DNA of 54,844 nucleotides. Origin: an uncultured Coriobacteriaceae bacterium. GTDB taxonomy: Bacteria > Actinomycetota > Coriobacteriia > Coriobacteriales > Atopobiaceae. This document shows positions 51,163 through 54,844 of the stretch, piece by piece. Position 1 is the stretch's first letter; each line of letters opens with the position of its first letter. The stretch spans positions 1 through 54,844 of the forward strand of contig CADALE010000018.1 in the NCBI GenBank assembly GCA_902788705.1, read 5' to 3'. Under the pieces are notes generated by a model. It was not told where the DNA came from. It made no database searches and worked only from the letters and a program-made list of their open reading frames with translations. The translations under genes were made by a program, and so were the position numbers.

Positions 51163-53523
51163 TTAATTCCCAGTGTACCACTCGGCTATACGCGCGAGCA
51201 TGCCCTGAACGTCCAAGACGCCGTAGGCAAAGCCCTTTCGTATCAGCTCGGGGGGCACCATGGGATCGTACTTGTCGAAGTAGGGCACCTCGCCGGGATA
51301 TACCAGCTCCATCGGGTCAAGCGGTTGCTCGGCCTGCTCGTGCAGCACGCGGTAGAACTCGTCTGCCGATGCCTTCATCTTGAACTGCATGAAGTACGGG
51401 CGAGCCGAGTCAAGCCCCTTAAGCCCCAGCTGCTCGGAGCAGCGAATCTTTAGGAAGCGCTCGAGCGCGAGGAACGCATAGCTGCCCAACCACGGGAACA
51501 GGCACCACACGTTGCCGCCCAGGTTGACAAGCGGCTGGTCGGTGAGGTGCGCGTTGGCCGACACGTGACGCGCCTGTGCAAGCCTTGCCTGGGCATTGTG
51601 CATGAGGTAGGGATAGCTGCGGTCCTCGCGCAGCACCTGCCGCATGCGCTCGAGTACGCGGGTGTTGATGTCTCCGGCCACCTCGCCAAAGTATGCAGGC
51701 ACCTTGCCCTTCACCTGCGTTGCCTCGATGAGGTGGCGCTTGTGGTCTATCTCCTCGACCACCCACACGTGGCCGGCTATGGCGATGCGCTCGCCTACGG
51801 GCGGCGGCTGCACGATGGTGCCCAGCTCCTGGCTCTCGCTGCGCACGGTGTACTCCTCGTTCTCGGCAAACACTGCGTAGAACTTGAAGTTGTTGGTGAC
51901 GCGCTCGCCCGCAAGCCCCACGATGAGGCCACCGCCCTCGGTGCGCTCGATATGGTTGGTCTCGATGAGGTGCAGCAGGAGGCAGCGGAAGTCATCAAGG
52001 CTTACCCGGTGGAAGGGCGTGAGCGTAAGCACGCGCTGTGCCAGCGCCGCAGGCGTCAGCTCGCCGCAGCTGGCGAGCGTGGCCATGGTTTGGTGGTACA
52101 GCAGGCTGTAGGGCAGACCGTCAAGACTTGGCGGCTCAACCCAGCGCTCCTCGAGGTACAGCTGCACCAGGGCAATGCCCTGCAGCAGCTTCCAGGGTAC
52201 CGTTTCGGGCAGCAGGGCCCGGGCCTCGGGCTGCTCCTCGCGCATCACGAACCACATCTCGGGTGGCTGGCCACGCCTGCCCGTGCGACCCATGCGCTGC
52301 AGGAAGCTGGACACGGTGAACGGCGCATCTATCTGGAAGGCGCGCTCAAGCTGGCCGATGTCGATGCCCAGCTCGAGCGTGGCGGTGGTTACGGTGGTAA
52401 GCCCAACGGCCTCGTCGCGCATCAGGTCTTCCGCATTCTCGCGGATGGCCTGGCTCAGGTTGCCATGGTGGATGAGGAAGCGGTCGGGCTCGTGGCGCGC
52501 CTCGCAATACTGCCTGAGGGTGGTGGTGACGTCCTCGGCCTCCTCTCGTGAGTTGCAAAACACGAGGCACTTGCGGCCACGCGTGTGCTCGAAGATGTGG
52601 CCCACGCCAGGGTCGGCCCACACGGGGGCTTGGTCGGTTGCGGCCTCGGGGTCGGGGAGGGCCAGCTGGGTGGCTGCCGCCTCCTCGGGCCTCTCGTCGG
52701 GCGAGGGAATGGGCTGCGAGGTGATGGGAGCGTCCGGCGCCTCGTACTCTGGGTCGTCGCCGGGAACTGCCAGTGCGGTTTCGGGGATGTCTTGTGGCCA
52801 CTCGCGGTCAGGCGCCTGGGGGCCGGTAACGTAGAAGTGCTCCATGGACACGCGCCAACGCTGCCCAGGCGCGTCGATGCGGGGGATGACGCAGCCCCTG
52901 CCGGTGCCAGCCGAGAGGTAGCGGCCACAGGCCTCGGGGTCGCCGATGGTGGCCGAGAGCCCGATGCGCCTGGGCTGTACCCCCGCCAGGCGGGAGAGGC
53001 GCTCGATGCATGCCAGGCACTGGCCCCCGCGGTCGCCGCGCAGCAGCGAGTGCACCTCGTCGATGACCACGTAGCGCAGGTCGCCAAACAGCGAGGCAAT
53101 GGCCGAATGCTTGTGCAGCAGCAGGGCCTCTAGGCTCTCAGGGGTTATCTGGAGGATGCCGGAAGGATGCTTGAGCAGGCGTGCCTTGTGGCTTTGTGCC
53201 ACATCGCCGTGCCAGCGCCACACGGGTATGCCTGCCTCGGCGCACAGGTCGTCCAGCCTGAGGAACTGGTCGTTGATGAGGGCCTTCAGGGGGCCGATAT
53301 AGATGGCGCCTACTGTGGCAGGCGGGTCTTCCCAGAACTCCGTGAGGATGGGGAAGAAGGCCGCCTCCGTCTTGCCGGAGGCCGTGCCTGCGGTAAGCAG
53401 CACGTTGTCATTGGTGTTGAAGATGGCGTCGGCGGCAGCAACCTGCACGCCACGCAGCTGCTCCCAGCCGTGCGCGTAGATAAAGTCCTGCACAAAGGGT
53501 GCGTATCGATCAAAGACGTCCAT
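51163..53523 (-). CDS. DEAD/DEAH-box helicase, Lhr-like
   Basis: A 786-residue superfamily 2 helicase. TAGTASGKTEAAFFP near residue 43 is Walker A, ITPESLEALL near 126, VVIDEVHSLLRGDRGGQ near 150 is motif II, GLSATIGDPEACG near 185 motif III, and QRMGRTGRRGQPPEMW near 410 motif VI. The C-terminal domain from about 500 resembles the Lhr core-associated part. An acidic, Pro-rich insert (about residues 250-300) separates the two RecA-like folds. Related proteins act in DNA repair. GGGAGGTGGGGC precedes the ATG. Confidence 0.9.
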   Translation of the reverse strand: MDVFDRYAPFVQDFIYAHGWEQLRGVQVAAADAIFNTNDNVLLTAGTASGKTEAAFFPILTEFWEDPPATVGAIYIGPLKALINDQFLRLDDLCAEAGIPVWRWHGDVAQSHKARLLKHPSGILQITPESLEALLLHKHSAIASLFGDLRYVVIDEVHSLLRGDRGGQCLACIERLSRLAGVQPRRIGLSATIGDPEACGRYLSAGTGRGCVIPRIDAPGQRWRVSMEHFYVTGPQAPDREWPQDIPETALAVPGDDPEYEAPDAPITSQPIPSPDERPEEAAATQLALPDPEAATDQAPVWADPGVGHIFEHTRGRKCLVFCNSREEAEDVTTTLRQYCEARHEPDRFLIHHGNLSQAIRENAEDLMRDEAVGLTTVTTATLELGIDIGQLERAFQIDAPFTVSSFLQRMGRTGRRGQPPEMWFVMREEQPEARALLPETVPWKLLQGIALVQLYLEERWVEPPSLDGLPYSLLYHQTMATLASCGELTPAALAQRVLTLTPFHRVSLDDFRCLLLHLIETNHIERTEGGGLIVGLAGERVTNNFKFYAVFAENEEYTVRSESQELGTIVQPPPVGERIAIAGHVWVVEEIDHKRHLIEATQVKGKVPAYFGEVAGDINTRVLERMRQVLREDRSYPYLMHNAQARLAQARHVSANAHLTDQPLVNLGGNVWCLFPWLGSYAFLALERFLKIRCSEQLGLKGLDSARPYFMQFKMKASADEFYRVLHEQAEQPLDPMELVYPGEVPYFDKYDPMVPPELIRKGFAYGVLDVQGMLARIAEWYTGN

Positions 53524-53634
53524 GCCCCACCTCCCGCTATAAGCATAGCACAGAGATTAGAACATGTGTACTAGATTTGCTTGCCAGACGACATGCCGCC
53601 GTTGCGGGAGGGGCGCTTCAGGCCACCTCCTACG

Positions 53635-54354
53635 CTACCTCGTGGCGACGTCGAAGAACTCGAAGCCGGGGGCGTGCACGCACGTGGACATCTCGAAGGG
53701 CGTCCCGTCGTCGAGGTATCCCACCTGGCGCACCGACACGAGCGGCGTCTTGAGCTCGATGCCCAGCCAGCGTGCCTCGTCCTCACTTGGGTGTGATGCA
53801 CCCACCGCGCGGTGCATGCTCGAGACCGATGTGCCCAGACGCTCCTCCACCAGGCGATAAAGCGACGAGCTCACCTCGCTCTCACGCAGGTTGGGAAGCA
53901 CCTTGAGGGGGATGTAGGTGTGCTCCACCCGGTCGGGTCGATCGTGGACGAAGCGCGTGCGACAGATGTAGTAGGCAAGCTCATCGCTGTCCATGCCTAG
54001 CACCTCCGCGATGTCGGTGGGTGGCATCACCACCATGAAGTCGTGCACCTCGCGCCGCACGCCCGATCCCAAGAGGTCGGAGTCGGGGGAGAGGAAGGTG
54101 GTGCGCCTCAGGACGTTCTCCGCGCTCGTGAGCCCGCTCGTGCCCTCCATGCCCTTCACGAAGGTGCCCGAGCCACGCCTGCGCGCGACAAGGCCCAGGG
54201 CGGCAAGCTCGTCCATCGCGCGCTTTACGGTGATCTTGCTCACCCCGTAGTGCTCGCACAGCTGAGTGGTGGTGGGCAGGCGATGCCCACGTGCATACTC
54301 ACCCGACTCGATGCGGTGGCGGATGTCCATCACGATGGTCTGGAACTTCTGCAA
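53635..54354 (-). CDS. GntR-family regulator with UTRA domain
   Basis: The 239-residue repressor has an N-terminal winged helix (DIRHRIESGEYARGHRLPTTTQLCEHYGVSKITVKRAMDELAALG, residues about 9-53) and a UTRA ligand-binding domain (RTRFVHDRPDRVEHTYIPLKVLPNL and onward), as in regulators of sugar PTS operons. I chose the TTG at 54354 because GGGAGG lies five bases upstream and the protein then begins (M)QKFQTIVMDI like family members. The open frame runs on to 54702. It is divergent from a cellobiose-type PTS gene. Three AAAAGACATGC-type sites lie between. Confidence 0.88.
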   Translation of the reverse strand: MQKFQTIVMDIRHRIESGEYARGHRLPTTTQLCEHYGVSKITVKRAMDELAALGLVARRRGSGTFVKGMEGTSGLTSAENVLRRTTFLSPDSDLLGSGVRREVHDFMVVMPPTDIAEVLGMDSDELAYYICRTRFVHDRPDRVEHTYIPLKVLPNLRESEVSSSLYRLVEERLGTSVSSMHRAVGASHPSEDEARWLGIELKTPLVSVRQVGYLDDGTPFEMSTCVHAPGFEFFDVATR

Positions 54355-54441
54355 CTTGGCCTCCCACGAACGTAGGCTCAACTCACGCACATCGTAGGGC
54401 GTCCGCGGCGAGCCGAAACGGCGATTTGAGACTAATCGCAG

Positions 54442-54706
54442 AAAAGGCATGTCTTTATGGTTAAGCAAACAGTGCAAACGAGAGATAATGACATGTAATT
54501 TTTGGCGTAACGTCTGAAAAGACATGCGTATCGTGCCGTTATGCGGGCACCGCGGTCCGTGATTCTCCCATGCACCAATCTGAGCCGCATCACGGCTTGC
54601 CGTGCGGGAGAGAAAGTTCGCCTGACGGGAAAATTGTGCTTGCATATTCGCCAGATAAATGTAAATTATGTGGTGGGCATGTTCGAAGGCATTAAAAGAC
54701 ATGCCT
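54442..54706. promoter_or_regulatory. Set of repeated operator-like sites between the GntR and PTS genes
   Basis: AAAAGGCATGTCTTT (54442-54456), AAAAGACATGC (54517-54527) and AAAAGACATGCCT (54694-54706) share the half-palindrome AAAAGRCATGY. A weaker GACATGT occurs at 54490-54496. The first is close to the start of the regulator and the last lies just downstream of the likely PTS promoter, as expected for an autoregulated repressor. Confidence 0.65.
54640..54669 (+). promoter_or_regulatory. Possible promoter of the cellobiose-type PTS operon
   Basis: TTGCAT (54640-54645) and AATTAT (54664-54669) are 18 bases apart in an AT-rich stretch. The operator at 54694 would lie at or just beyond the transcription start. 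Confidence 0.4.
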
Positions 54707-54763
54707 AATTTTTATCTAAGCGGGCGTCCTCGTGCTCGCGGGGGAAGAGAAAGGAACCCTACC

Positions 54764-54844
54764 ATGCTTGTCATCCGTCTGTTCTGCGCCGCCGGCATGT
54801 CCACGTCGCTCCTCGTCCGCAAGATGGAGGAGGCCGCCAAGGCA
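54764..54844 (+). CDS. PTS lactose/cellobiose-type IIB subunit, 5' part
   Basis: The frame opens MLVIRLFCAAGMSTSLLVRKMEEAAKA and runs off the window. FCAAGMSTSLL is the phosphate-binding loop with the phosphocysteine (residue 8) of cellobiose-type IIB proteins, which pass phosphate from IIA to the incoming sugar. The ATG at 54764 follows AGAAAGGAACC. The rest of the PTS operon should lie to the right, probably under the adjacent GntR regulator. Confidence 0.9.
   Translation, partial: MLVIRLFCAAGMSTSLLVRKMEEAAKA

Overview
The window is GC-rich, densely packed chromosomal DNA. It looks like a member of the Coriobacteriia (Actinomycetota), in the range of Olsenella, Atopobium or Collinsella. 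The evidence is indirect: secA-prfB-ftsE-ftsX-rnr-smpB-ssrA gene order, actinobacterial-type sequence in RF2 and SecA, many PTS and GH1 fragments, and several anaerobe-type redox proteins (rubredoxin, Fe-S aldo/keto reductase, iron-sulfur flavoprotein-like reductase). No rRNA, CRISPR array or complete mobile element was seen. A hand count of 47 intact stop codons gives TAG 29, TAA 12 and TGA 6, which is odd for GC-rich DNA.

Layout. 1-600: edge of an IS3-like transposase and an AT-richer leader. 714-3932: a large SARP/BTAD regulator with an NTPase domain. 4069-15944: core block secA, prfB, ftsE (with a long extension), ftsX, rnr, a TPR-like gene, smpB, a flavin reductase, a rubredoxin and tmRNA. 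15942-20894: a PTS remnant, small sugar-related genes (DUF3237, YhcH family, ribokinase), a MATE pump, a flavoprotein and a dead GH1 fragment. 20895-27908: an AI-2E-type permease, then the amino-sugar block: glmS, nagB, a left-handed beta-helix acetyltransferase, glmM and an EF-hand protein. 28027-30629: patatin, rplM-rpsI, a membrane protein. 30854-35255: a LysR regulator with an amidohydrolase and two ceramidase-like proteins. 35328-37851: a RelB/PIN pair and two minus-strand genes of unclear role. 38073-43082: beta-glucoside PTS, an NmrA-like oxidoreductase, kptA, an Fe-S aldo/keto reductase and a second GH1 remnant. 43324-47460: a small membrane protein, a broken SGNH hydrolase joined to a sugar acetyltransferase, glmU (uridylyltransferase part only), prs and tRNA-Gln. 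47581-54354, all minus strand: peptidoglycan-binding protein, polyprenyl synthetase, galE, a Cys-rich small protein, an Lhr-type helicase and a GntR regulator. The window ends in a cellobiose-type PTS IIB gene on the plus strand.

The most striking feature is the amino-sugar block. Two glmS-type self-cleaving ribozymes are readable. One is in the usual place upstream of glmS (22280-22412). The second (24591-24720) is upstream of nagB, the first gene of a tight nagB / GlcN-1-P acetyltransferase / glmM operon. The paired segments differ between the copies by compensating changes. GlmU is split: the gene at 45258 keeps the uridylyltransferase domain and loses the acetyltransferase active site, while the stand-alone protein at 25573 keeps the acetyltransferase His/Tyr/Asn. 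UDP-GlcNAc synthesis would then run GlmS (and possibly NagB in the aminating direction), GlmM, the separate acetyltransferase, then GlmU-N. The same metabolite-sensing ribozyme would control both GlcN-6-P-forming steps.

Other points for a second look are an RF2 whose codon-recognition tripeptide reads SPT instead of SPF together with TAG-dominated stops, a Prs lacking the conserved ribose-phosphate loop, a frameshift in a T run of the SGNH gene, and a strongly folded inverted repeat between the aldo/keto reductase and kptA genes.
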